Source: Candidatus Woesearchaeota archaeon (GTDB taxonomy: Archaea; Nanobdellota; Nanobdellia; Woesearchaeales; ARS49). Taken from it: DNA of 23,254 bases. The position numbers and the translations under genes are program-made. The DNA lies in NCBI GenBank assembly GCA_019323555.1, contig JAHWHC010000043.1, positions 1 through 23,254 on the forward strand, read 5' to 3'. Below, in pieces: positions 13,224 to 20,730 of the stretch (positions within the stretch are counted from its first letter, which is position 1; every line of letters starts with the position of its first letter). The notes below the pieces were generated by a model that did no database searches, had not been told where the DNA came from, and saw only the letters and a list, made by a program, of their open reading frames with translations.

Positions 13224-13874
13224 ATGGCGAGTAAAGAAGAGGTTGTGAAAGTATTAAAGATACTCCAGAAATATCACAAAGGACTGTCCATGCTCGGGAC
13301 AATGAGCAAATCCCGGAATGCATATAAGATGCTTATCAGCACAATACTGAGCGCCAGAGCAAGAGACGTCGTGACACTTCCTGTTTCTAAAGAACTTTTC
13401 AAGAAATATCCCGCTGTAAAAAGCCTTGCAGATGCAAAACAAAAAGATGTTGAGAGAATAATCAAAAGAATAGGTTTTTACAAGAACAAGGCGAAGAATA
13501 TCATCGGCGCTGCTAAAATAGTGCAAAACAAATATAAAGGAAAAGTGCCAAGAGATGAAAAAGAGCTAAGAAAACTGCCAGGAGTAGGGCAGAAAGTCGC
13601 TGCATGCATGATGGTGTATGCATTTGGAAAACCAGCAATACCTGTTGACACGCATGTTTTCAAGGTAAGCAATCGCTTAGGATGGGTCAAGACAAAGACC
13701 CCTGAAAAAACACAAGGCGCGCTTGAGAAACTAATACCAAAAAAATACTGGATGATTGTAAACGAAGTATTAGTACTGCACGGGCAGACCGTTTGTTTGC
13801 CGCAAAGACCAAAATGCTCTAAATGCCCTGTAAATAAATACTGCAGGAAAGTAGGTGTAAAAAAACATGATTGA
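13224..13874 (+). CDS. nth: Endonuclease III (DNA glycosylase/AP lyase)
   Basis: Removes oxidised pyrimidines and cleaves the abasic site in base excision repair. The helix-hairpin-helix LPGVGQKVAACMM (118-130) contains the catalytic Lys K124, and the catalytic Asp D142 is in PVDTHVFKVSNRLGW. The C-terminal [4Fe-4S] loop C191-x6-C198-x2-C201-x5-C207 is complete. The N-terminal LISTILSARARDVVT block is in place, with Arg where E. coli has Gln41. Length 216 is normal. It starts an operon; the next gene (membrane methyltransferase) overlaps its end by 8 bases. Confidence 0.95.
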   Translation: MASKEEVVKVLKILQKYHKGLSMLGTMSKSRNAYKMLISTILSARARDVVTLPVSKELFKKYPAVKSLADAKQKDVERIIKRIGFYKNKAKNIIGAAKIVQNKYKGKVPRDEKELRKLPGVGQKVAACMMVYAFGKPAIPVDTHVFKVSNRLGWVKTKTPEKTQGALEKLIPKKYWMIVNEVLVLHGQTVCLPQRPKCSKCPVNKYCRKVGVKKHD

Positions 13875-14442
13875 TGTTGTTTATCTTTTGATCGGAGTTT
13901 TTATTTTGTTATGGGTAATTACATTCTTATTACTATCCAAAGATATCTTCAGGACAGGAATAGTAAAAGTGCATAAAGTAAAAATAAAAGAGAGAGAATC
14001 ATTCTGGGTGATGATTGTTGTAAACACCATCTGCATAGGGGTCATTTTAGGGGAATTCATCAAACTAAGGCCTGCAACAACAATGTACAGCTACATAGGA
14101 ATTTTGCTGATATTCATCGGCGGCCTGATACGGGTGTATGCAAGAAAAGAACTAGACAGGTTCTTCAGCTTTGAGGTAGTGGTGCAAAAAGACCATAAAC
14201 TAGTCAAGAAAGGGCTTTACAAATCAGTAAGGCATCCCATGTATCTAGGCATACTATTCATATTTTTCGGACTTGCGATAGCACTGTCTTCATTTTACGG
14301 AGTGCTGGCCTTGATAGTTTTTTATGTGCCTGCCCTGCTTTATAGAATAAGCGCAGAAGAACAAGTGCTGATCAAGGAGTTTGGGGAAGAATACCTTGAT
14401 TATTCAGAAAAAACCAAAAAAATAATTCCAGGAATATATTAG
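13867..14442 (+). CDS. ICMT/PEMT-like membrane methyltransferase, 191 aa
   Basis: A multi-pass protein with hydrophobic segments at about 3-23, 48-66, 73-90, 128-140 and 143-158. The C-terminal signature GLYKSVRHPMYLGIL (116-130) followed by ISAEEQVLIKEFGEEYLDYSEKTKKIIP is that of isoprenylcysteine carboxyl methyltransferases and related phospholipid N-methyltransferases, which bind S-adenosylmethionine through the RHPxY and EE motifs (here RHPMY 122-126, EE 164-165). Protein prenylation of the eukaryotic kind is not established in archaea, so the substrate is open: a prenyl-like lipid, a lipid head group or a small isoprenoid acid. It overlaps nth by 8 bases and is followed 12 bases later by alaX. 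Confidence 0.85.
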   Translation: MIDVVYLLIGVFILLWVITFLLLSKDIFRTGIVKVHKVKIKERESFWVMIVVNTICIGVILGEFIKLRPATTMYSYIGILLIFIGGLIRVYARKELDRFFSFEVVVQKDHKLVKKGLYKSVRHPMYLGILFIFFGLAIALSSFYGVLALIVFYVPALLYRISAEEQVLIKEFGEEYLDYSEKTKKIIPGIY

Positions 14443-14454
14443 GGGGTATAAAGA

Positions 14455-15159
14455 ATGACAGAACTAATCTACATGAATGACTGCTATGCAAAAGAATTTG
14501 ATGCAATAGTCACAAAAGTTGATGGCAAATTTATCATCTTAGACAAAACTGCATTTTATCCGCAAGGCGGAGGACAGCCAACAGACACTGGCAAACTCAT
14601 AAAAGACGGAGAAGAGTACAAAGTAGTGTTTGCAAAGAAAACAGGTGGAGATATAAGCCACGAAGTTGACAGAGAGGGCCTGAAAGAAGGCGATAAAGTC
14701 CACTGCATTTTAGATTGGGACAATAGATATGTTCTTATGAGAATGCACACTGCTGCACACATACTTTGCGAGATCTTTCACAAGGAAACAGGCGCACTTA
14801 TTACAGGAAACCAATTGAATGTTGACAAATCAAGAATAGACTTTAATCTAGAGAATTTTGACCGCGAGAAAATAAGCGAATATGTGGCTAAAGCAAATGA
14901 AATAGTGCAGAAAGACCTGCCAATCAAAATCTATACACTTCCAAGAGAGGAAGCAATGAAACTGCCTACTGTAACAAAACTAGCAAATGTGCTTCCTCCT
15001 GCTGTAAAAGAACTGCGAATAGTAGAGATTGTAGGCTTTGATACGCAAGCAGACGGTGGAACACATGTCAAATCAACAAAAGAAGTTGGCGAGATAGAAG
15101 TAGTTGGCGCAGAAAATAAAGGAAAGAATAACAGGAGAGTTTATTTCACGCTGAAATGA
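14455..15159 (+). CDS. alaX: Alanyl-tRNA editing protein AlaX-M type, 234 aa
   Basis: Freestanding relative of the AlaRS editing domain that hydrolyses Ser-tRNA(Ala) or Gly-tRNA(Ala). KTAFYPQGGGQPTDTG (31-46) is the conserved Gly-rich segment of the AlaX-M N-terminal domain. RMHTAAHIL (96-104) carries the first zinc pair H98/H102. DTQADGGTHVKSTKEVGEI (196-214) carries H204 and the conserved GGTHV, but the position usually occupied by Cys (CGGTH in AlaRS) is Asp (D200). I believe many archaeal AlaX proteins share this, but could not check. GGGGG just upstream of the ATG serves as SD. The stop overlaps the start of the next gene as ATGA. Confidence 0.92.
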   Translation: MTELIYMNDCYAKEFDAIVTKVDGKFIILDKTAFYPQGGGQPTDTGKLIKDGEEYKVVFAKKTGGDISHEVDREGLKEGDKVHCILDWDNRYVLMRMHTAAHILCEIFHKETGALITGNQLNVDKSRIDFNLENFDREKISEYVAKANEIVQKDLPIKIYTLPREEAMKLPTVTKLANVLPPAVKELRIVEIVGFDTQADGGTHVKSTKEVGEIEVVGAENKGKNNRRVYFTLK

Positions 15160-15812
15160 AACTTAAAGACCTGTGGAAGGAAGTTGACAAGCTAAGCAAG
15201 AAATTTCCTAGCGACTATAATCCAATTCTAGGCAATGGAAAATGCAACAGGCCAGATTTCATGCTGGTGTTTATCAACCCGACCAGAGCAAACATAAGCT
15301 CTCACCCAGGATGGACTGGCTTCAGAGCACCATTCATTGGAACAAAACCAGTGTGGAGGGTTATGCACAGAGCAGGATGGTTCAATAATCAGCTGATAAA
15401 AGTAGTGAATGCAAGCAACACCTGGTCACCTAGATTCGCAAAAATAGTTTATGCTTCTCTAGCAAGAAGAGGATTTTACCTGACAAACATAGTGAAATGG
15501 ACAGGAAGCAATGCAGAACTGCCCAACGCAGCTAAGATTAAAGCATACCTTCCGCTTCTTAAGAAAGAGATAGAGATTGTAAAGCCGAAATACATAATCA
15601 CAATGGGCCTGATACCATTTGAACACTTGACTGGGCATAAGATAAAATTAAGCGAGTATTACAAAGAAGTCATGAAGAAGAAAAAACTGAAAACTTATGA
15701 TTTAAAGATTGGTTCTAAAACATACAAAGTGATTCCCTGTTATTTTCCAGTAGGAAGAGGGAATCCAAAGAAAGCTGTTGAGATACTTAAGTTATTAAAA
15801 ACAAAAAGTTAA
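15156..15812 (+). CDS. Uracil-DNA glycosylase superfamily protein, 218 aa
   Basis: The fold motifs are LVFINPTRANISSHPGWTGF (37-56, corresponding to the superfamily's G-x-x-P-(G/x) catalytic region), APFIGTKPVWRVMHRAGWF, TNIVKWTGSNAELP and the C-terminal CYFPVGRGNPKKAVEIL, in place of the usual HPS motif. I read it as a mismatch-type (MUG-like) or UDG-like glycosylase, cytoplasmic, acting on uracil or mispaired bases; the exact family is uncertain because the catalytic Asn/Asp and the His motif are not canonical. It overlaps alaX by 4 bases and belongs to the operon beginning with nth, another base-excision enzyme. Confidence 0.8.
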   Translation: MKLKDLWKEVDKLSKKFPSDYNPILGNGKCNRPDFMLVFINPTRANISSHPGWTGFRAPFIGTKPVWRVMHRAGWFNNQLIKVVNASNTWSPRFAKIVYASLARRGFYLTNIVKWTGSNAELPNAAKIKAYLPLLKKEIEIVKPKYIITMGLIPFEHLTGHKIKLSEYYKEVMKKKKLKTYDLKIGSKTYKVIPCYFPVGRGNPKKAVEILKLLKTKS

Positions 15813-15840
15813 TAAGCAACTTCTTTAGTAATTCAGAAAT

Positions 15841-17031
15841 ATGTTTAAAAGAGGAAGAACGAGAAAAGAATACAAAGGATTCTTCAAGAAACACAATCTC
15901 TGGGTAGCATCAGCCACCCTAATGGGCACAATAGTAGGAGCAGGGGTGCTGGGAATACCTTATGCGATTGCACAGAGCGGGCTTTTGATAGGAATGATAC
16001 ATTTATTGGTGCTTGGATTAACAATCCTGATACTGCACCTTTGCATAGGCGAGATCTCGCTCAGAACAAAAGGCACACACCAATTGTCTGGTTACATGGA
16101 GAAATACCTGGGAAAGCCAGGAAAATACTTCATGATAATCTCCATGACAGTAGGAATCTATGGGGCACTCACGGCTTATATCCTGGGGGAAGGAGAGATA
16201 TTTAACACAATAATCGGAGGAAGCCCTTGGATATACTCTTTTGCATTTTTCTTGATTGCTTCAGCAATCCTTTACCATGGAATAAAAGCTACAGGAAGAT
16301 CTGAACTGGCAATAACAGCACTAATGGTGATAACCATATTCTTGATAGGCGCGTTTGCATATGACAAAATAAATCCTGCGTATCTTACAGGAGTACACCT
16401 GAAAAACTTTTTCCTGCCATACGGCGTGATATTGTTTGCCTTTGTGGGAACAGCAGCAATACCAGAACTAAGAGTTGAGCTTGCAAAAGACAAGCACAAA
16501 CTAAAAAAAGCAATAATCATAGGGAGTGTAATACCTATAATACTTTACTTCATCTTTGCATTGATTGTACTAGGAATAGTCGGGCTAAACAATTTTAATA
16601 CGCTTGGGCCAAATGAAAGAATAGCAACAGTTGCCTTAAGCATATTCTCAGAACCGCATCTTGCTTTTGTTGCAAACATATTCGCAGCATTTGCAATGCT
16701 AACATCCTTCTTGGGGCTAGGGTTAGCACTAAAAGAGATGTATGTATATGATTGTAATTTTAACAAGCATCTAGCGTTCTTACTAACAGTAGTGCCGCCC
16801 CTATTTATCGCGTTATTAGGCCTGACAAGCTTCATAGCAGTAATCGCCTTTGCAGGAGCAGTTGCAGGAGGAATAGATGGAATATTGATAATGCTTGCAT
16901 ACTGGAAAGCAAAGAAAAAAGGGGAGAGAAAACCAGAATACACTGTAACAATAAGCAGGACAGTAACTGCGCTTTTGATACTACTTTTCTCATTTGGAAT
17001 AATATACCAGCTCTGGAGCACTTTTATTTAG
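15841..17031 (+). CDS. Amino-acid permease, APC/aromatic amino-acid type
   Basis: Integral membrane transporter with about 11 hydrophobic segments in 396 residues. The first helix has the hallmark ASATLMGTIVGAGVLGIPYAIAQSG (24-48), where the GxxVGxGxLGxPYA motif forms the unwound substrate/ion site of APC superfamily carriers (Trp/Tyr permease or AAAP branch). Further helices include FVGTAAIPELRVELAKDKHKLKKAI and FIAVIAFAGAVAGGIDGILIM. The likely role is uptake of an amino acid with H+ or Na+; the substrate cannot be told from sequence. It starts 28 bases after the UDG-like gene without a clear SD; a weak TATA-like TTAATAA near 15809 is possible. The last gene before a new promoter at 17058. 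Confidence 0.88.
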   Translation: MFKRGRTRKEYKGFFKKHNLWVASATLMGTIVGAGVLGIPYAIAQSGLLIGMIHLLVLGLTILILHLCIGEISLRTKGTHQLSGYMEKYLGKPGKYFMIISMTVGIYGALTAYILGEGEIFNTIIGGSPWIYSFAFFLIASAILYHGIKATGRSELAITALMVITIFLIGAFAYDKINPAYLTGVHLKNFFLPYGVILFAFVGTAAIPELRVELAKDKHKLKKAIIIGSVIPIILYFIFALIVLGIVGLNNFNTLGPNERIATVALSIFSEPHLAFVANIFAAFAMLTSFLGLGLALKEMYVYDCNFNKHLAFLLTVVPPLFIALLGLTSFIAVIAFAGAVAGGIDGILIMLAYWKAKKKGERKPEYTVTISRTVTALLILLFSFGIIYQLWSTFI

Positions 17032-17057
17032 GCAGGGATTTTTCTATAACCATAAGC

Positions 17058-17065
17058 TTTAAATA
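17058..17065 (+). promoter_or_regulatory. BRE/TATA for the 92-aa gene
   Basis: CATAAGC then TTTAAATA. Predicted transcription start near 17088, just before the SD GAGGTGA at 17090-17096. Confidence 0.55.
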
Positions 17066-17107
17066 ACACCACCGAAATTTCAAAAATCCGAGGTGAGTGA
17101 GGACAAA

Positions 17108-17386
17108 ATGACATACAATCCAAGAGAAGTAGAGTATAGAATGCAGCCAAGCAGTAAATTAGAGGGCGGTAGAGTAACATTACTGCCATTATCAACTCTG
17201 GATGCACAAGATGTATTGACAGATATTGTTCTGCATGAAATAACGCACTGCAGAACTGCTGCAGAAGCAAGAGAGATAGAACGCCAGCTGAAGCTAATAA
17301 AAGAACATACTGGCCTGGAAACAGTAAGTTACTTGGGCCAGGTGCAGGCAACAATCAGAAGACTTGAACAAGAAAATTCTAGATAG
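17108..17386 (+). CDS. Hypothetical 92-aa protein with an HEITH motif
   Basis: Not recognised. Visible: a Leu/Thr-rich N-terminal half, then TDIVLHEITHCRTAAEAREI (about 36-55), which contains HEITH, a match to the HExxH zinc-binding motif of metallopeptidases within a hydrophobic stretch as the motif requires, and a charged C-terminal helix. The protein is far smaller than known zincins and lacks a clear third metal ligand, so the match may be chance. ATG 17108 is chosen over GTG 17093 because the latter lies inside the SD GAGGTGA, and GAGG (17099-17102) gives a 5-base spacing. The TATA box at 17058 fits. Stop 32 bases before the next gene. Confidence 0.55.
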   Translation: MTYNPREVEYRMQPSSKLEGGRVTLLPLSTLDAQDVLTDIVLHEITHCRTAAEAREIERQLKLIKEHTGLETVSYLGQVQATIRRLEQENSR

Positions 17387-17387
17387 C

Positions 17388-17396
17388 TTTTTATAT
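17388..17396 (+). promoter_or_regulatory. TATA box for the Dph2-like gene
   Basis: TTTTTATAT, centred 27 bases before the ATG at 17419, beginning just after the stop of the preceding gene. It predicts a leaderless transcript and supports that ATG as the true start. Confidence 0.55.
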
Positions 17397-17418
17397 CTTC
17401 TATTGTTTTATTTTCATT

Positions 17419-18033
17419 ATGAAAGTAATGCACATACATGCAAAATCAACAGCAGAAGTTAAATTATCTGAAGCAGCACTAAATGCACTGCCTGCAAAAT
17501 TAGGCGTAGTTACCACAATACAGCATCTGTACAAACTAGATGAAGTCATATCACAATTAAAAGAAGCTGTTAAAGGAGGACAGGTATTAGGGTGCAATGT
17601 TGATTCTGCAAAACAGATTGCTGACAAAGTTGATGCATTTCTTTTTGTTGGCTCTGGAGAGTTTCATCCAATAGCAATAGCTCTTGAAACTGAGAAAAAA
17701 GTGTTTAAGTGGAATCCTTTAACACAAAAACTGTCTGTTGTTAAGGATGAAGATGTGGATAAATACAGGAAAAGAAGAAAAGCTGCGCTTGCAAGGTTTT
17801 TATCTTCAAGCAAAATAGGGATATTAGTTTCTGTGAAACACGGGCAGAACAGAATGGATAAAGCACTTGAATTAGCCAAGAAAAAAGACAAAGAGTATTA
17901 TTTATTTGCATTTGATACACTAAATCCTTCTGATTTGGAGAATTTTCCATTTATTGAAACTTGGGTTAACACAGCATGCCCGCGCATTGCAGATGAAAAG
18001 CCTAATATAATTAATATCAGTGAACTGCCATGA
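17419..18033 (+). CDS. dph2: Dph2-like diphthamide synthesis protein lacking domain 1
   Basis: Dph2 moves the 3-amino-3-carboxypropyl group from SAM to a His of elongation factor 2. Here GQVLGCNVDSAK (C59), DAFLFVGSGEFHPIAIALET (72-91) and ETWVNTACPRIA (C187) match the second and third domains, including two of the three cysteines that hold the [4Fe-4S] cluster. At 204 residues it is well below the roughly 330 of archaeal Dph2, and what is missing is the N-terminal domain with the first Cys and YGACDL-type motif. A TATA box at 17388 is 27 bases upstream and a stop codon lies just before it, so the short form is the encoded product. The stop overlaps the next start (ATGA). Confidence 0.85.
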   Translation: MKVMHIHAKSTAEVKLSEAALNALPAKLGVVTTIQHLYKLDEVISQLKEAVKGGQVLGCNVDSAKQIADKVDAFLFVGSGEFHPIAIALETEKKVFKWNPLTQKLSVVKDEDVDKYRKRRKAALARFLSSSKIGILVSVKHGQNRMDKALELAKKKDKEYYLFAFDTLNPSDLENFPFIETWVNTACPRIADEKPNIINISELP

Positions 18034-18443
18034 AGAAAATAATTTCAATATTGTTGTTACTTTTACTTATTGCATGCACTTCTGGTCCAACTGCTGAACT
18101 GGGAGATGCTAAAGTTAATTTAGAATTGGCAGCAACACCTTCAGAAAGAGCTAAAGGCCTGATGCATAGAGAATCCTTAGGAGAGAATGATGGAATGCTC
18201 TTTGTGTTTGAGAAAGAAAGCATACTGGGATTCTGGATGAAGAATACCCTTATTTCTTTAGATATGATATTTATTGATTCCAACAATAAAATAGTTGACA
18301 TAATGACTGCAGTGCCTTGTGAAAAAGATCCCTGCAAAAGCTACACTCCGCAAGCAGAATCAAAATATGTGCTGGAAGTAAATGCAGGATTTGCAGAAAA
18401 ACACAACATTCAAATAGGAGACGAAATAAAACTTAACATATGA
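18030..18443 (+). CDS. DUF192 lipoprotein, 137 aa
   Basis: Signal peptide MKKIISILLLLLLIAC with a lipobox (LIAC, Cys 16) followed by TSGP, so probably an exported, lipid-anchored protein. The mature part is DUF192: VNLELAATPSERAKGLMHRESLGENDGMLFVFEKESILGFWMKNTLISLDMIFI, ending in VLEVNAGFAEKHNIQIGDEI. The function of DUF192 is unknown; Cys residues in AVPCEKDPCKSY could form a disulphide. It overlaps the Dph2-like stop by 4 bases (ATGA) and the next gene by 4 bases, so it is translated as part of one operon although it is exported and its neighbour is cytoplasmic. Confidence 0.9.
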   Translation: MKKIISILLLLLLIACTSGPTAELGDAKVNLELAATPSERAKGLMHRESLGENDGMLFVFEKESILGFWMKNTLISLDMIFIDSNNKIVDIMTAVPCEKDPCKSYTPQAESKYVLEVNAGFAEKHNIQIGDEIKLNI

Positions 18444-19114
18444 ATCCAAAAGTATTAGTAGGGTGCCCAACATGGGAGGGAAAAAAATATTGCCTTAAAG
18501 AGTATGCAGAGGCTTTGAAAAAGCTGACTTATGATAATTTCGATGTTCTGATTGTGGATAATTCCAAAGAAAGCGGATACGCTAATATGATAGAGGCGTT
18601 AGGATTCAAGGTTATCCGAAATGAATGGCATGACAGTGCAAGAGAGAGAATAAAACAAAGCAGAAACAAGATAAGAGCGTATGCTTTAGAGAATGGCTAT
18701 GATTATTTCTTAAGCTTAGAGCAAGACGTGATTCCAGAACAAGATGTGATACAGAATTTGCTTTGCCACCAGAAAAAAATAGTATCTGGAATAGTTTATA
18801 ATAATCTTCCAGTTGGCAGTAAAATAGAACTAATGCCAATGGCATATGTAGAACACCCAGTAGACCCAACAGGACTGTGGTATTTGCCAAAACAAGATCT
18901 TGAGAAAGCACAATTAGTTGAGTTGAAAGCCTGCTCTTTTAGTTGTGTGCTGATACACAGAGATGTTCTGGAGAAAATAGAATTCAGGTATGAAGAAGGC
19001 TTTGATGACATGATGTTTTCCTTGGATGCAATCAATGCAGGATTCAAAATATATGCAGATACATCTGTAGTTCCAAAGCATCTGCACGGAAGCTGGGATG
19101 GGATAGAGAAATAA
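18440..19114 (+). CDS. Family-2-like glycosyltransferase, 224 aa
   Basis: GT-A fold: VLVGCPTWEGKKYCLKEY (5-22), NFDVLIVDNSKESGY (33-47, nucleotide-binding region) and DYFLSLEQDVIPEQD (88-102), where QD/ED replaces the usual DxD divalent-metal motif. No transmembrane segment, so it should act on the cytoplasmic face on a nucleotide-sugar donor. The C-terminal region has FDDMMFSLDAINAGFKIYADTSVVPKHLHG, the typical acceptor-site DxMFSxDA block of rhamnosyl/glucosyl-type GT2 proteins. The acceptor is unknown; a surface glycan or lipid is likely given the lipoprotein next door. Start overlaps the previous gene by 4 bases. Confidence 0.82.
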   Translation: MNPKVLVGCPTWEGKKYCLKEYAEALKKLTYDNFDVLIVDNSKESGYANMIEALGFKVIRNEWHDSARERIKQSRNKIRAYALENGYDYFLSLEQDVIPEQDVIQNLLCHQKKIVSGIVYNNLPVGSKIELMPMAYVEHPVDPTGLWYLPKQDLEKAQLVELKACSFSCVLIHRDVLEKIEFRYEEGFDDMMFSLDAINAGFKIYADTSVVPKHLHGSWDGIEK

Positions 19115-19516
19115 CTATTCCCACACACACCTAGTCTCATTAGAAATCGTTGGCTGGTATGGTGGGTCTGTATATGCGTGTCCTTCTTGTCTGGAGTATG
19201 AAATTATTTTTTTACCTTCTACAACCATGCATCTGGCTAGCCAGCCACCGCCGCCAGGACTGCCTCCTTGAGCATCTCGCAAGATGTAAAACTGTTTTCC
19301 CTCTGTTGTTCCCTCTGCCTCAAACCGCGATCTTCGCCCCACAGATTCGCACCGAATTCTTTCAAAATTCAATTTTGATATATCCTGCTTAAACTCAGTG
19401 GTTATGCTTTGCTTAGCAGTATCATAGCACGCACTTTTGCTATAGCTTGACTCAATCTCAGGCATTGTGCAGCCTACAAGAAATAACAGCGAAATAATGA
19501 TTGTGACCAATCTCAT
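19115..19516 (-). CDS. Small lipoprotein, 133 aa, unknown function
   Basis: Signal peptide MRLVTIIISLLFLVGC with lipobox LVGC, then a roughly 115-residue Cys-containing domain (SACYD, RIRCES, ARCMVV, TRCVWE: four cysteines that could form two disulphides) and a Gly/Pro-rich segment QGGSPGGGG. No family recognised. The ATG at 19516 is chosen because a TATA box (19539-19546, minus strand) is centred 26-27 bases away, giving a leaderless start; an upstream in-frame TTG at 19537 would lie before the predicted transcript start. Its stop abuts the stop of the convergent glycosyltransferase gene with no gap. Confidence 0.65.
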   Translation of the reverse strand: MRLVTIIISLLFLVGCTMPEIESSYSKSACYDTAKQSITTEFKQDISKLNFERIRCESVGRRSRFEAEGTTEGKQFYILRDAQGGSPGGGGWLARCMVVEGKKIISYSRQEGHAYTDPPYQPTISNETRCVWE

Positions 19517-19538
19517 ATTTTTGAGTACATGCAGCAAT

Positions 19539-19580
19539 TATTTAAATTTTGCCATAGTAATAATATACTCAACTTTAAAA
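19539..19580. promoter_or_regulatory. Divergent promoters, lipoprotein and Cfa-like genes
   Basis: Minus strand TTTAAATA (19539-19546) is about 27 bases from the ATG at 19516. Plus strand CTTTAAAA (19573-19580) is about 31 bases from the ATG at 19608. A TATATAATAT stretch (19594-19603) is too close to the plus ATG to be its TATA box. Confidence 0.5.
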
Positions 19581-19607
19581 ACAATCACTGCTTATATAAT
19601 ATATTAG

Positions 19608-20708
19608 ATGACTGCAAAACAAACTGTTAAAGAATATCTTGCGCTTGCAGATATAACACTTAATGGCAATAGACCGTGGGATATTCAGGTCCATAATCCA
19701 AAATTCTATACAAGAGTCTTAGGAGGCGGTTCTCTTGCTTTAGGAGAATCTTACATGGATGGTTGGTGGGACTGCAGAGCACTTGACCAATTCTTCTATA
19801 GACTCCTGAAAAGCAAACTAGATACCAAAGTTAAAGATTGGAAACAGGTATTTAGTGTGCTTAAAGCAAAAATACTGAACCTGCAGAGCAAATCAAGAGC
19901 ATATGTGGTTGGAAGAAGACACTATGATCTTGGAAATGACCTGTATAAACACATGCTAGACAAAAGAATGGTATACAGCTGCGGATATTGGGAGCGAGCA
20001 AAAACTCTGGACAAGGCACAAGAAGCAAAACTAGACCTGATCTGCAAAAAATTAGAGCTAAAAAAAGGAATGAAGATCCTAGACATTGGATGCGGGTGGG
20101 GAAGCCTTGCAAAATTTGCTGCAGAGAAGTACAAAGTAAAAGTAGTGGGAGTTACTGTATCTAAAGAACAGGTAAAACTAGCACGAAAGATGTGCAGAGG
20201 GCTTCCTGTTGAGATCCGGTTGCAGGATTACAGAAAAGTGAATGAAACATTTGACAGAATTGTCTCTGTAGGAATGTTTGAACACGTAGGGTATAAGAAC
20301 TACAGAACATATATGAAAGTAGTTAACAGATGCCTGAAACCAGATGGATTATTTTTGTTGCACACAATAGGGAGAAACACAGCCTCAACCACAGTAGACC
20401 CATGGATCAGCAAATATATCTTCCCAAACTCAATGCTTCCTTCTGCAAAACAGATTACTAAAGCATCTGAAGGAATATTTATGCTCGAAGACTGGCACAG
20501 CTTTGGACCAAACTATGACAAGACACTAATGGCATGGCATAATAACTTTGTCAAGAACTGGCATAAACTAAATTATGACAAAAGATTCTACAGAATGTGG
20601 AAATATTATCTTTTGGCTTGCGCAGGATCATTCAGGGCAAGAAGCACTCAACTGTGGCAGATTGTTTTTTCTAAAAACAGAGTAAAAGGGTATGAGTGTG
20701 TGCGTTGA
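19608..20708 (+). CDS. cfa: Cyclopropane-fatty-acid-synthase-like SAM methyltransferase
   Basis: Full-length Cfa family, 366 residues. An N-terminal domain (GGSLALGESYMDGWWDC, 39-55, the family's lipid-binding region) is followed by the Rossmann domain with SAM motif DIGCGWGSLAKF (159-170). Active-site residues match those of E. coli Cfa: YSCGYW (C125), MFEHVG (E225) and HTIGRN (H252). The family methylenates double bonds of membrane fatty acyl chains. Archaeal membranes use isoprenoid ethers, so either a geranylgeranyl double bond or a host/environmental lipid would be the substrate here; that is inference. ATG at 19608, leaderless by TATA spacing. The family is mainly bacterial, so lateral transfer is plausible, though its codon use looks like its neighbours. 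Confidence 0.9.
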   Translation: MTAKQTVKEYLALADITLNGNRPWDIQVHNPKFYTRVLGGGSLALGESYMDGWWDCRALDQFFYRLLKSKLDTKVKDWKQVFSVLKAKILNLQSKSRAYVVGRRHYDLGNDLYKHMLDKRMVYSCGYWERAKTLDKAQEAKLDLICKKLELKKGMKILDIGCGWGSLAKFAAEKYKVKVVGVTVSKEQVKLARKMCRGLPVEIRLQDYRKVNETFDRIVSVGMFEHVGYKNYRTYMKVVNRCLKPDGLFLLHTIGRNTASTTVDPWISKYIFPNSMLPSAKQITKASEGIFMLEDWHSFGPNYDKTLMAWHNNFVKNWHKLNYDKRFYRMWKYYLLACAGSFRARSTQLWQIVFSKNRVKGYECVR

Positions 20709-20730
20709 GCAGAAGGATATTGAAAATAAA

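Noticed and set aside
15841..17031. Permease as part of the tRNA-editing operon's function
   Set aside because: A 28-base gap and a possible separate weak promoter make functional linkage only positional.
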